The notes beneath the pieces were generated by a model that did not search any database, had not been told where the DNA came from, and worked only from the letters and a program-made list of their open reading frames with translations. The position numbers and the translations under genes were made by a program. Below, piece by piece: positions 8,666 to 17,293 of a DNA stretch of 64,000 bases; position 1 is the first letter of the stretch, and the number at the start of each line of letters is the position of its first letter. Source of the stretch: Helicobacteraceae bacterium (GTDB lineage Bacteria > Campylobacterota > Campylobacteria > Campylobacterales > Sulfurimonadaceae). Location of the stretch: the NCBI GenBank assembly GCA_027063225.1, contig JAMOSG010000036.1, positions 1 through 64,000 of the forward strand, in the 5' to 3' direction.

Positions 8666-9501
8666 AGTAATAATTCCTTTATTTGCTCTTTTGTTATATT
8701 GTTTACATTATGAAATTCATTATCATATTTTAATGACAAATGATAATATAACCTTTGTAACTTCAACTTAAATGCTGGATTTATACATTTTATTTCATCA
8801 ATTATAATATTTAAAAATAAAAATCTTTTTTGATTTATTTGAACTAAATTAAATACTCTATGATCTTTTAAATTACAAACTTTATTCTCTAAAATTAACT
8901 GATATAATCTTATATTCAATTTTTGTGTCTTTTTGTTTTGTTCTATCTCATTATAGTATTTCAACCTATAATTAATTTCATTTCTAAGTTCTGATTCTTT
9001 AATATCATTATCTATCGTAAATCTAAATAAAATATCTTTATTATTAACTGTTACAATATTTAAAAGTGATCTTAATTTTTCATCTTCCAAAGTTTTAAGG
9101 TATGAAAAATTACTTTTTAATTGCTTAAATTCTCGCAAATGTGATGATTCTCCATTATTATTTGAAGAAACATTATACATTTGACTATCTTTATCATACT
9201 GTATTAACTTATTAAACTTATCTGTTTTATATAAATAAAATTTACCAGCAATTTTATTTAACAGTTGAGCCATATAAAAATTTGAATAATAAATTGTCAC
9301 AAAACCCCAACTCCAATAATTTTTTTGAAATAATAAATCAGCTGATAGTTTATTAACTATAGTCTTTTCTAATAATTTAATTGTATCATTTAATAAATAT
9401 GCTTTTAAATCATAATCATCTATATCTTCTATAACTTCGTTAATAAACTTATCACTTGATAATGTATAGTCTTGAAACTTATCTGTAAATTTTTTAAACA
9501 T
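8662..9501 (-). CDS. Unknown protein of the restriction-modification island, possibly HEPN-like
   Basis: I do not recognise this 279-residue protein. It is rich in Lys, Asn and Ile and predicted mostly helical. A segment YYSNFYMAQLL at 71-81 resembles the first conserved helix of HEPN-type proteins. A later segment LRNEINYRL at 172-180 places Arg-Asn and Asn-Tyr-Arg on a helix, as seen in HEPN-like folds; the classical RNxxxHxY motif is absent. This is a weak inference. It has no signal peptide or membrane segment. It starts one base inside the stop of the DGQHR gene (TAATG) and ends overlapping the endonuclease start, so it is made with them. Base composition is strikingly AT-rich. Confidence 0.75.
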   Translation of the reverse strand: MFKKFTDKFQDYTLSSDKFINEVIEDIDDYDLKAYLLNDTIKLLEKTIVNKLSADLLFQKNYWSWGFVTIYYSNFYMAQLLNKIAGKFYLYKTDKFNKLIQYDKDSQMYNVSSNNNGESSHLREFKQLKSNFSYLKTLEDEKLRSLLNIVTVNNKDILFRFTIDNDIKESELRNEINYRLKYYNEIEQNKKTQKLNIRLYQLILENKVCNLKDHRVFNLVQINQKRFLFLNIIIDEIKCINPAFKLKLQRLYYHLSLKYDNEFHNVNNITKEQIKELLL

Positions 9502-10541
9502 TATAACTCTACTTTATACTTTTCATCATCTTTAATTTTATTTTTTAAGATTTTAATAAATTGCTTAGCAAAATTATCTTGCGCTTTAATACCACCACCA
9601 GAACCTGCTAAAACATTAAAATCAATATCTTGTATTTTTGATAGAACATATATAATACTGTTTTCTTTAAAATTATTATGAGTCGTATTTACAACATCAA
9701 AAACACCACCAATAGCTTTTAATAAACCACCTATAATAGTTGATTTGAAAATTATTTTTTGTTCCCATTGTTCTTCAAACACTACTTTAATAGCATTAAA
9801 ATAATTAATAAATATTTTTAATTGATCATTATAAGAATAACCTTTAAATTTACCGTCTGTATAATTGATATATATTTTAATTATTCCAACTAATTGAGCT
9901 AAATTAAGCTTTCCTCTTTCTTCTCCTGTTTGAGCTATTAGGTTATATAATACAGAATTTTCATTACTATTTAGATCTTTAACTATTTCAGTAGCTTTTT
10001 GTTCTGCTGTAATCACTTCTCCATCAAGATTTGCTCTAATATCTTCATCTGTAGTTGCACTAATTAAATCTAAATACAAAGCACTTGGAAGTGATGTTTG
10101 TGTTTTATTAATAGTAATAAATAACCTTGCTTGATATTTAGGCTCCAATTCACTAACACCTATGACAATTAAAGGAAAATTAATATCATAATCATAAGCT
10201 CCTTTCATTCTATGTTGCCCATCTATTATTAGACCTTTATAACCTTTGTCGTTATTTTTTATAATAAGCTTATTGTTTTCATAACTAACATTATCTAAAG
10301 CTATTAAAATGCTATTTGGCAGAATTGAAGGATAAGAATTTTCACTTTTTCCACTAAGATAAGAAACTATTTTTTTAACCTTTGTATCTTTTATAATTCG
10401 TTGATAACCTTCTTTTTTATCATCATATCTTCTTGAAACTACAAAATTGTTATATATATCCCCTGCTGATAAACTAAAAATATATAAATATAACTCATTT
10501 TGTTTAATTCTTAAACAAGTTTCTACTATTAAACTATGCAT
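9501..10541 (-). CDS. DGQHR-domain protein (DndB/DpdB-like)
   Basis: The protein has 346 residues. The name-giving motif DGQHR is at 107-111 and the second family motif INKTQT at 144-149, after the ARLFIT strand. These define the DGQHR family, which includes DndB, the regulator of the phosphorothioate DNA modification genes, and DpdB of the 7-deazaguanine DNA modification system. No dnd or dpd genes are present here. Instead it sits between a Dam-type methylase and a DpnII-type endonuclease. Its start lies within the last codons of the methylase gene, with GGAG eight bases upstream. A role in controlling or assisting the restriction system is an inference. Confidence 0.88.
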   Translation of the reverse strand: MHSLIVETCLRIKQNELYLYIFSLSAGDIYNNFVVSRRYDDKKEGYQRIIKDTKVKKIVSYLSGKSENSYPSILPNSILIALDNVSYENNKLIIKNNDKGYKGLIIDGQHRMKGAYDYDINFPLIVIGVSELEPKYQARLFITINKTQTSLPSALYLDLISATTDEDIRANLDGEVITAEQKATEIVKDLNSNENSVLYNLIAQTGEERGKLNLAQLVGIIKIYINYTDGKFKGYSYNDQLKIFINYFNAIKVVFEEQWEQKIIFKSTIIGGLLKAIGGVFDVVNTTHNNFKENSIIYVLSKIQDIDFNVLAGSGGGIKAQDNFAKQFIKILKNKIKDDEKYKVEL

Positions 10542-11397
10542 GACTATTCTCCTTAAAATTCCTCACTAAAACCTCACTAATTTTACCACGACTACTACTT
10601 TTGCTATTTATAAATCTATTTGCACTGACAATATTAATATCATATTTACTATACAATTCTTTTATGAATGCTGTATCTGAATTACTTTGAACTACATATA
10701 CACCTTTATCTGATAATAAATCAAAAACTTCAAAAAGTTCAAATTGTTCATCTGCTAAAAAACAATTACTGTCATAAGATGTAAAGCTTGATGTTGAATT
10801 AAGGGGATAATATGGCGGATCAAAATACACAAAATCACTACTTTGAACTTGTTCTAAAATTTCCTTAAAAGACTGCTGTTGAATTATCGCACTTTGCAAA
10901 GCTTCGCTAGCATTTAAAATTGCATTACTATCAGCAATATTTGGATTTTTATAACTTCCCATTGGAGTATTAAAGTATCCTTTTTTATTAACTCTGTAGA
11001 GTCCATTAAAACATGTTTTGTTAAGATAAATAAACCTTGTTGCTTTTTCTAAGTTTGATAACATACAATAATTATCTTTTCTATCAAGTTCTCTAACTTT
11101 ATAATAGAACTCTTTACTATGCTGTTTTTTATAACTTTCAAGATTTTTTATTAACTCATCTGGTTTTTCTTTCACAATATTGTAAGTATTTACAAGTTCT
11201 TTATTTATATCACTTAAAACTACTTTTTTATCTTTTAAGAATCCTCTGGAGTACAACTCAAAAAATACTGCCCCACCACCCAAAAAAGGTTCAAAGTAAC
11301 TATTAAATTTTTTGGGAAACAATGGTAAAAGTTGTTCTAATAAACCTCTTTTACCACCTACCCATTTTATAAAAGGTTGAACTTGCTTTTGTTCCAT
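10534..11397 (-). CDS. Dam/DpnM-type DNA adenine N6-methyltransferase (D12 class)
   Basis: The protein has 287 residues. The N-terminal SAM motif PFIKWVGGKRGLL is at 8-20, the FEPFLGGGAVFFEL block at 35-48, and the catalytic DPPY at 193-196. Order and spacing match the alpha-class (D12) enzymes Dam and DpnM, which methylate adenine in GATC. With the DpnII-family endonuclease two genes downstream, GATC is the likely target. This is the first gene of the island operon; a TATAAT box lies 32 bases before the start, downstream of the hydrolase gene. Confidence 0.93.
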   Translation of the reverse strand: MEQKQVQPFIKWVGGKRGLLEQLLPLFPKKFNSYFEPFLGGGAVFFELYSRGFLKDKKVVLSDINKELVNTYNIVKEKPDELIKNLESYKKQHSKEFYYKVRELDRKDNYCMLSNLEKATRFIYLNKTCFNGLYRVNKKGYFNTPMGSYKNPNIADSNAILNASEALQSAIIQQQSFKEILEQVQSSDFVYFDPPYYPLNSTSSFTSYDSNCFLADEQFELFEVFDLLSDKGVYVVQSNSDTAFIKELYSKYDINIVSANRFINSKSSSRGKISEVLVRNFKENSHA

Positions 11398-11428
11398 TAC
11401 ATTTCTACTTTCTCAATTTATTAACAAA

Positions 11429-11434
11429 ATTATA
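11429..11434 (-). promoter_or_regulatory. Candidate -10 box for the restriction-modification operon
   Basis: A perfect TATAAT on the minus strand lies in the 45-base gap between the hydrolase stop and the methylase start. It would give the island its own transcript, separate from the ddl-hydrolase operon. No convincing -35 is visible, which is usual for sigma-70 promoters of this phylum. Confidence 0.5.
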
Positions 11435-11442
11435 TCTTAACT

Positions 11443-12165
11443 TCATTTCAAAAACTCTTCAATCTCTTTAGCAATCTCTTTGCTTTGTTGCATAAAAAAG
11501 TAATGATCCCCATCATACAGATAAAGTTTATGTTCATTTGGCAACAATGAGTCTATTGTTTTTGCAGCTTGAAGTGGTGTTGCAGTATCTTCTTTTCCCC
11601 AAAATAAAAGTGCTTTATTTGGGAAGTTTTTAAAGTGGGGTATGAAATCTTCATCAACTACATTTTTAAAAGTTTCATACATATGCTGAGAGAGGTTTTG
11701 TGCATCTTGTGCTACAAAAAAAGAGCGAAATTTTGCTAAACCTAAATTTTTTAACACTTTAAAAAGTGCTATTTTTATTTTAATACCCAAAGGTTTTGGT
11801 AAAACAACTCCAGCACTTCCAACAAGTACCAAAAGTTTTGGTTTTAGAAGCACTGCTACTTTTCCACCAAAAGAGTGTCCAAGCACAATATCTTTAGAGG
11901 AATTTAACTCATCTAAAAAAAGCTCTATTATATTTGCATAATCTTGCGTTGTTAGAGTAACTTCTGTTGTGCTTTTTCCAAAACCTGGAAGATCTACGTA
12001 GATATGGCGAAACTCTGGTAAAGTTGTTGAAAAACTCTGTTTCATTAAGTTTTTGTTACTACCCCATCCATGCAAAACTACAAAATCTTTTGTTTTAGAA
12101 CTATTAACCAGCTCATAACTTACACTAAATTCTTGATTTTTATAGTGTATAGTTTTTAAAGCCAT
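11443..12165 (-). CDS. Alpha/beta-fold hydrolase
   Basis: The protein has 240 residues. It has the oxyanion loop LHGWGSN near residue 32, the nucleophile elbow GHSFGG near residue 97, an acid in WGKEDTATP, and the catalytic histidine in YDGDHYFF near the C terminus. This is a complete Ser-Asp-His set. The substrate is unknown. The gene starts 2 bases after ddl ends. Its position in a murF-hydrolase-ddl-ruvA order, as in C. jejuni, suggests a link to the cell wall that has not been defined. No signal peptide is seen. Confidence 0.88.
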   Translation of the reverse strand: MALKTIHYKNQEFSVSYELVNSSKTKDFVVLHGWGSNKNLMKQSFSTTLPEFRHIYVDLPGFGKSTTEVTLTTQDYANIIELFLDELNSSKDIVLGHSFGGKVAVLLKPKLLVLVGSAGVVLPKPLGIKIKIALFKVLKNLGLAKFRSFFVAQDAQNLSQHMYETFKNVVDEDFIPHFKNFPNKALLFWGKEDTATPLQAAKTIDSLLPNEHKLYLYDGDHYFFMQQSKEIAKEIEEFLK

Positions 12166-12167
12166 AT

Positions 12168-13205
12168 CTATTTCCCTTTGGCTGATGAGATGGAGTGGAT
12201 ATACTCATAATTTATCTCTATTTTTTTACCCTTAGGTAAAGATGTAGCTAAAGATTCAATAGCACCAGAGAAATCTTCAAAAAGGTAATTTGCCATAGAT
12301 CCAGGGATTGCGTTTATCTCATTAATATACACTTCATTCTCTATTACAAAAAAATCACAACGAATTAAAGCACCCTCAAAAAGGTTTACGTAGAGCTTTT
12401 GAAAGTTTGCTTGAAGCTTTTGCTCTAACACTTCAGAGATATCTGCTTTTGCCACAGCACTTGAGCGTGAAAAGTCCATATATTTTTTCTCAAAATCTAA
12501 AAACTCCTCTTTATGAGGCTCCTCTACAATAGAAAAGTGAAGCTCCCCTTTTGCAAAGTATCCCGCTAAATTGTACTCTTTTACATTAGCAATAAATGGC
12601 TCAACAATCACAACTTCATCAAACTCAAAGGCAACATCTAAAGCATAATCTAACTCACTCTCCTCTTTAACAATACTCACCCCAATAGAACTTCCCAAAG
12701 TTGCAGGTTTAATAATAAGTGGAAAAGGTGTTTGAATATTTTTTACCTCATTTTTATAAAGCACTTCAAAATCAAGCACTTTAACATCTCTTGCTTGTGC
12801 TAAATACTTTGTGTAGAGTTTACTAAAAGAAAAAACAGATGCTTCTTTGCGTGGACCAATATAGTCTATTTTATAAAAATCAAGTAATCCCGCAATTACA
12901 CCATCTTCACCATCACCACCGTGAATAAGGTTTAAAACTGTATGGTTAAATGTGACACTTCCTAAAAGTTTTTTATAGCTAAAACCCTCTTTAGAGAGTG
13001 AAAGAAGTGGCATCTTTTTATACTCATAACTACTAAATGTTGTTGCGTGCATCTTCCTTGGATCTATTAGATAAAAATCGTGCTGTGGTGTACAAAATAC
13101 AAATGTTAAATCAAAATGAGATAACTTCTCTTTAAGTGTAATAGCACTTACAATGCTAATTTCATGTTCAAAACTTGCACCACCAAATAAAATAGTTAAT
13201 TTCAA
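12168..13205 (-). CDS. ddl: D-alanine--D-alanine ligase
   Basis: Ddl joins two D-alanines with ATP to make the dipeptide used by MurF. The 345-residue protein begins with KLTILFGGASFEHEISIVSA, the family N-terminal motif. The central HGGDGEDGVIAGLL loop binds substrate, and the ATP-grasp fold follows with PLIIKPATLGSSIGVS and, near the end, INEINAIPGSM with metal-binding residues. ruvA lies 10 bases upstream and the hydrolase 2 bases downstream on the same strand, forming a conserved operon. Confidence 0.96.
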   Translation of the reverse strand: MKLTILFGGASFEHEISIVSAITLKEKLSHFDLTFVFCTPQHDFYLIDPRKMHATTFSSYEYKKMPLLSLSKEGFSYKKLLGSVTFNHTVLNLIHGGDGEDGVIAGLLDFYKIDYIGPRKEASVFSFSKLYTKYLAQARDVKVLDFEVLYKNEVKNIQTPFPLIIKPATLGSSIGVSIVKEESELDYALDVAFEFDEVVIVEPFIANVKEYNLAGYFAKGELHFSIVEEPHKEEFLDFEKKYMDFSRSSAVAKADISEVLEQKLQANFQKLYVNLFEGALIRCDFFVIENEVYINEINAIPGSMANYLFEDFSGAIESLATSLPKGKKIEINYEYIHSISSAKGK

Positions 13206-13215
13206 TCTTCTTTCC

Positions 13216-13788
13216 TTATAATGTTTGTAACTGCTTTAATGCTTGTTTTACAAGTGTTGGAGTATCTTGTGCCTCACAACTACTTAAAACTTTTGCAATT
13301 TTATCTTTTTTAAATCCTAAAGCCTCTAACGCTTCACTCGCTTGTGCATACGCTATACTTGCTGTTGAGCTAGAACTATCTGCAGCTAAAATGTCCATAT
13401 CAAATCCATTAAGCTCCACCAAAATTCTTCCAGCACTTTTTGGACCAATACCTGGTACTTTTTGCACCGCTTTTACATCACTGTTAGATATAAGCACACC
13501 AAATTGTGATGGAGTGTATGTAGAACATATAGCCATAGCAACTTTTGGCCCAACACCATTAATCTTTATAAGCCTCTCAAAAAGCTTTTTCTCACCCATC
13601 TCTAAAAAACCATACAATAACTGTGCATCTTCACGAATAATATGTGATGTAAACAGCTTTACATCTCCTTGTGGGAGTGCTGAGTATGTTTGAAGTGAAA
13701 TAAACACTTCATAAACAATTCCATTGACATCAATATGCACAAATGATGGTTCTTTATAAACTACTGTCCCTTTTACTGCTACTATCAT
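13216..13788 (-). CDS. ruvA: Holliday junction branch migration protein RuvA
   Basis: RuvA binds four-way DNA junctions and loads the RuvB helicase. The protein has 190 residues and three expected parts: an OB-fold N terminus (MIVAVKGTVVYKEPSFVHID...), two helix-hairpin-helix motifs (LIKINGVGPKVAMAICS and VQKVPGIGPKSAGRILVELNG), and a C-terminal RuvB-contact domain (ASEALEALGFKKDKIAKVL). It overlaps the upstream FapA-like gene by 4 bases. ruvB and ruvC are not in the window. Confidence 0.97.
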   Translation of the reverse strand: MIVAVKGTVVYKEPSFVHIDVNGIVYEVFISLQTYSALPQGDVKLFTSHIIREDAQLLYGFLEMGEKKLFERLIKINGVGPKVAMAICSTYTPSQFGVLISNSDVKAVQKVPGIGPKSAGRILVELNGFDMDILAADSSSSTASIAYAQASEALEALGFKKDKIAKVLSSCEAQDTPTLVKQALKQLQTL

Positions 13789-15665
13789 TCTGCTAAAGCC
13801 CTTATTTCATATTCCTCTTCATCTACTTGAACAAGTCCAAAAATTTTATCTGGACACCCCTCTTTTGGTTTATACACAAGCTCTATTGGTGGATCAACAA
13901 GCTTAAAAATTATTTCATTATATCCAATCCATCTGTCATGATTAACAATTCTCGCATTAAAAATATTCTCTTGAAAAGATGCTGTATTTGCTGTCAAAAG
14001 ATTATATTGATCCTCTTTCATAGCTAATTCCTCTTTTAAAGACTTTAATTTCGATTGCAACTCTTGAAATTCTTTATATTTTTTTACAAAGCTCTCAGGC
14101 ATTTTGATACCATTTTTCTTATACCGAACAAGACGTTTTTTAATATCATTAAAAGCAGCTTGACCCTCTTGCAAAAAAGTTGTATATTTTTCTATCTCTT
14201 TTCGTAATACTTTAAAATCTTCTTCAAGATGTTTAATCTGTTCTTTATTATGCTCTAAACTTTTTTTAGTTGATTTTTTTAACAAAGGATCAATAATAAA
14301 AGTATTTTCATCTCCCTGCATCTTTTTAATATCTATAATTTTAGAAGCTGTAGCTGTTACATGAGAACCACAAACATCAATAGTTATCTCTTTAGCACGA
14401 ATATTACCACCTGCAGCTTGCGCTACCTCTACTGTATGTCCATCTACTATGCCATGTTCCAATCTAGTAATATGTATATTTTTACCATACGCTTCCCCTT
14501 TATGGACATTAATAGTTAATTTACCCGCTCGAATAACTGCATTTTTATGTGTTTGCCCTCCAATATTTGCTTTTAATGCAATAACCTTAGCATTAGAGCC
14601 AACATTTCCATCAATATCAATTTCACTAACTTCAACCTCCATACCTTCACCAATTGCATCTTTTATAGCATTTGATTCTTGTACATTTATAGATATATCA
14701 GAATCTAATCCAACAGAGATTGAACCTGTTTTTTTAAAACTAATTTCATCAATGGATACATCTGTTCTAATCTGATACACATTGTTTTCAAAAGTGATAT
14801 ACCCATTAGCATAAGCGATGTATTGTACACTATCTTTAGTATCAACTATTTTAATACTTTCATCTACTTCAAACGTTGGTTCATGTTTTACAGTTGGCTC
14901 CTTTGGAGCTAAATATATCCCACGACAATCTCTTCCTGGTTTACCTATTTTTGGTTTAATATATTCAATAAGAAGTTCATCTTTTTTTACTTTTTTTAAA
15001 AAACCGCGCTCTGCATAATTTATTCTTGTTTGTTCATCAAGTTCTTCTTTTGCTTTATGCTCATAATGCAGAATAAGAGCATCATCGATCGTAAGAACAG
15101 GCTCAAAACATTGTGCAATTAAATGAATCTCTTTTTTCTTATATTGAGCATATTCAGCAACCCTTATAAATGCTGTAATTTTTGAAAGTGTTTTATCTAA
15201 AGGCTTATCAAAAATATTGACCAAAATACCTGAACGTATTTTTCTTTTATTAATAAAAATTCTTAATTCTTTTTCAAGACGTGGAGAATAACTAATTTCA
15301 GATCCTGCTAAAATAGTTAAATAGATTTTACATTTTGTTTTATTTGCTCCAACTGCTACTTTGAAATTTGAAAAATTATCTAAGTGTGGGTCTTTAGTAA
15401 ACACTTCTATTTCATAAATCTGTTTTATCTCAAAAGATGGGTGTAACATTGCAGTTTTAACATCAAGATCTTCAATTTCATGAGGATCAATTTCTTCCCA
15501 ATCTCCATCATTCATAGGATCTTTGACCCGAGTATAAGTTTTAATATCTAAAAGATTAAAATCTAATGTTTCAGATTTTACACCATTAGCTTTTGCAATA
15601 CGTAACAACTCTTTAGCTACATACTGTGTACGAACAACTGTTGGTCTAATCTTTTGTAGAGACAT
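13785..15665 (-). CDS. FapA/DUF342-domain protein
   Basis: This 626-residue protein belongs to the FapA (flagellar assembly protein A, DUF342) family. The middle region, residues about 270-450, is a repetitive beta-strand stretch (Gly/Val/Ile-rich, with repeated VxAxxIGG-type turns) as in the family's beta-helix. It is followed by a long charged coiled coil (about 465-565). No signal peptide is visible, so it is cytoplasmic or membrane-associated. In Vibrio, FapA affects polar flagellum function. It overlaps ruvA by 4 bases, an arrangement also found in related genomes. Confidence 0.8.
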   Translation of the reverse strand: MSLQKIRPTVVRTQYVAKELLRIAKANGVKSETLDFNLLDIKTYTRVKDPMNDGDWEEIDPHEIEDLDVKTAMLHPSFEIKQIYEIEVFTKDPHLDNFSNFKVAVGANKTKCKIYLTILAGSEISYSPRLEKELRIFINKRKIRSGILVNIFDKPLDKTLSKITAFIRVAEYAQYKKKEIHLIAQCFEPVLTIDDALILHYEHKAKEELDEQTRINYAERGFLKKVKKDELLIEYIKPKIGKPGRDCRGIYLAPKEPTVKHEPTFEVDESIKIVDTKDSVQYIAYANGYITFENNVYQIRTDVSIDEISFKKTGSISVGLDSDISINVQESNAIKDAIGEGMEVEVSEIDIDGNVGSNAKVIALKANIGGQTHKNAVIRAGKLTINVHKGEAYGKNIHITRLEHGIVDGHTVEVAQAAGGNIRAKEITIDVCGSHVTATASKIIDIKKMQGDENTFIIDPLLKKSTKKSLEHNKEQIKHLEEDFKVLRKEIEKYTTFLQEGQAAFNDIKKRLVRYKKNGIKMPESFVKKYKEFQELQSKLKSLKEELAMKEDQYNLLTANTASFQENIFNARIVNHDRWIGYNEIIFKLVDPPIELVYKPKEGCPDKIFGLVQVDEEEYEIRALAE

Positions 15666-15704
15666 TTTTCTTCTTTTCCAAATATATTTTTTGCTTATTT
15701 TATC

Positions 15705-16493
15705 TTAATTGAATTTAAAATCTACATAACCCAAAATTCTTAAAGATAAATAACTAATAATTACAACATAAAAAAGCATTAAAAGTTTTTTTTGCAATTC
15801 AGTTTTAACAACCCCTTTGAGATGGATTCCAATATACACCCCAAGGAGTGAAGCAATACCTATAATAACTCCACTAAAAATATCTATAGTTCCATGAAGA
15901 AAATGTGATATAAACCCAGAATTAGAGGAGAATATAACAAAAAACAATCCAGCACTTGTTGCTTCTTTAAGTGGAACATGAAAAAATCCAACCAATAGAG
16001 GAACAACCAAAATACTCCCACCAACACCTATACTCATACTTAAAACTCCAATGGGAATACCAATAATAAATAATAAAACTTTATTGATATTCTCTTTTTG
16101 GTTTGGTGGTTGAGGAATATGAAAAAAAAGTCTAGCCAAAGCAAAAAAAGCAAAACTTAGAAAAATCATTTCAAGTGCTTTACTGCTAAGTAAACTTGTT
16201 ATATAACCACTTAACAATGCACCAACAAAACCACCAAGCCCTATAAAAAGCACCAAAGAGATATTGAGTGTCCCTTTTTTTTGGTTTATATAACTACCAA
16301 AAATAGAACTAAAAACCATCTGCACTACAGAGATACCTATGGCTACTTTTGTACTATAACCAAAAAATAAAAGGGAGGGTACCAAAATTGTCCCACCCCC
16401 TATTCCAAAAAAACCAGAGAGTATTCCAACTACTATACCTAAAATAATAAGTTCCAAAAAGAGCCTTTTTTTCGTAATTCTAACAAATATCAA
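15705..16493 (-). CDS. TauE/SafE family membrane transporter
   Basis: The protein has 262 residues with about eight membrane segments arranged as two similar halves. Each half begins with the family glycine-rich motif: GILSGFFGIGGGTILVPSLL at about 20-39 and GVLSMSIGVGGSILVVPLLV at about 150-169. TauE/SafE proteins are usually described as exporters of sulfite or organosulfonates. In a likely sulfur-metabolising bacterium, sulfite is a plausible substrate, but this is not shown by the sequence. The gene is divergent from the CheX-like/fliN operon. Confidence 0.88.
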   Translation of the reverse strand: MIFVRITKKRLFLELIILGIVVGILSGFFGIGGGTILVPSLLFFGYSTKVAIGISVVQMVFSSIFGSYINQKKGTLNISLVLFIGLGGFVGALLSGYITSLLSSKALEMIFLSFAFFALARLFFHIPQPPNQKENINKVLLFIIGIPIGVLSMSIGVGGSILVVPLLVGFFHVPLKEATSAGLFFVIFSSNSGFISHFLHGTIDIFSGVIIGIASLLGVYIGIHLKGVVKTELQKKLLMLFYVVIISYLSLRILGYVDFKFN

Positions 16494-16503
16494 CTTTATT
16501 TTG

Positions 16504-16512
16504 TGCTATAAT
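16504..16512 (+). promoter_or_regulatory. Extended -10 promoter of the CheX-like/fliN/fliO operon
   Basis: TGC immediately followed by TATAAT (extended -10) lies 33 bases before the ATG of the CheX-like gene, in the divergent gap with the TauE gene. An AGAGGA ribosome site follows downstream. Confidence 0.6.
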
Positions 16513-16545
16513 AACTCATTAATAGTGTAAAGAGGATTATAAGTT

Positions 16546-16974
16546 ATGTTTAATACAATTATAGAAGCAACACAACATTTATGTAAAAATCAATTAGAAT
16601 TAGAGTGTAATGCTTCTGAAGCACAAAAAAATCAAACAGCAATGTTTATTGGCTATCTTGATATAGAGGATGATAAGACAAACTACAGAGTATATATTGC
16701 TCTTAATCAACCATTAACACAACATGTTGCATCTGTTTTTTTATTTGAAGATGAAAGTGATGAAGAGACACTTCAAGATATGTTTTTGGAAGTAATTAAT
16801 CTTATAGTTGGTAGTGCAAAAGTGATTGCTCAAGATAGGTTGAACCATACTGTTACAATCTCTACACCACATTTTATAAAAAAAGATATTTTTGATTTAG
16901 AAATTCATCAAATGCAAAAAATTTCAAAAGATAATTTTGAAATGATTTTAGCACTTAGAGAAGAGAATGAATAG
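16546..16974 (+). CDS. CheX-like protein upstream of FliN
   Basis: The protein has 142 residues. The central pattern EVINLIVGSAKVIAQ and the following TISTPHFI match the E..N...G and beta-strand-with-proline elements of CheX/CheC-type phosphatase folds. CheX removes phosphate from CheY. Placement directly ahead of fliN (overlap of 8 bases) supports a chemotaxis or switch-complex role. The match is by pattern only, so a non-catalytic CheX-like protein is also possible. Confidence 0.65.
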   Translation: MFNTIIEATQHLCKNQLELECNASEAQKNQTAMFIGYLDIEDDKTNYRVYIALNQPLTQHVASVFLFEDESDEETLQDMFLEVINLIVGSAKVIAQDRLNHTVTISTPHFIKKDIFDLEIHQMQKISKDNFEMILALREENE

Positions 16975-17293
16975 AAACAATCCTTGTTCTGAAAATGAAG
17001 AGATTGAATATGATCTTATCCATATGGACTACTCAGGTCTTTTAGATATGGAAGTAGAATTCGTAGCAGACTTAGGAGAAACTGAACTAAGTGTTGCTGA
17101 AATTTTAAAACTAGAAAAAGGCTCTATTATAGATCTTAAAAAACCAGCTGGAGAAAGTGTTGAATCTTACGTCAATGGAAGAATTTTAGGCAAAGGTGAA
17201 GTTATGGTTTATGAAAAAAACTTAGCTATCCGTATTAACGAAGTACTCGATTCTAGTGCTGTTTTATACCATTTATCGAAAGAGAGACTATGA
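16967..17293 (+). CDS. fliN: Flagellar motor switch protein FliN
   Basis: The protein has 108 residues and is essentially a single SpoA domain. The conserved stretch is LLDMEVEFVADLGETELSVA, followed by ILKLEKGSIIDLKKPAGESV and NGRILGKGEVMVYEKNLAIRI. FliN builds the lower C-ring of the flagellar motor and helps dock export cargo. The acidic N-terminal extension (residues 1-27) is short, as in other Campylobacterota. The gene overlaps both neighbours (8 bases with the CheX-like gene, 4 bases with the FliO-like gene). Confidence 0.9.
   Translation: MNRNNPCSENEEIEYDLIHMDYSGLLDMEVEFVADLGETELSVAEILKLEKGSIIDLKKPAGESVESYVNGRILGKGEVMVYEKNLAIRINEVLDSSAVLYHLSKERL

Noticed and set aside
6906..11442. 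Prophage or transposon carrying the restriction island
   Set aside because: No integrase, transposase, terminal repeats or target duplication were seen; only one small inverted repeat lies at the left edge.
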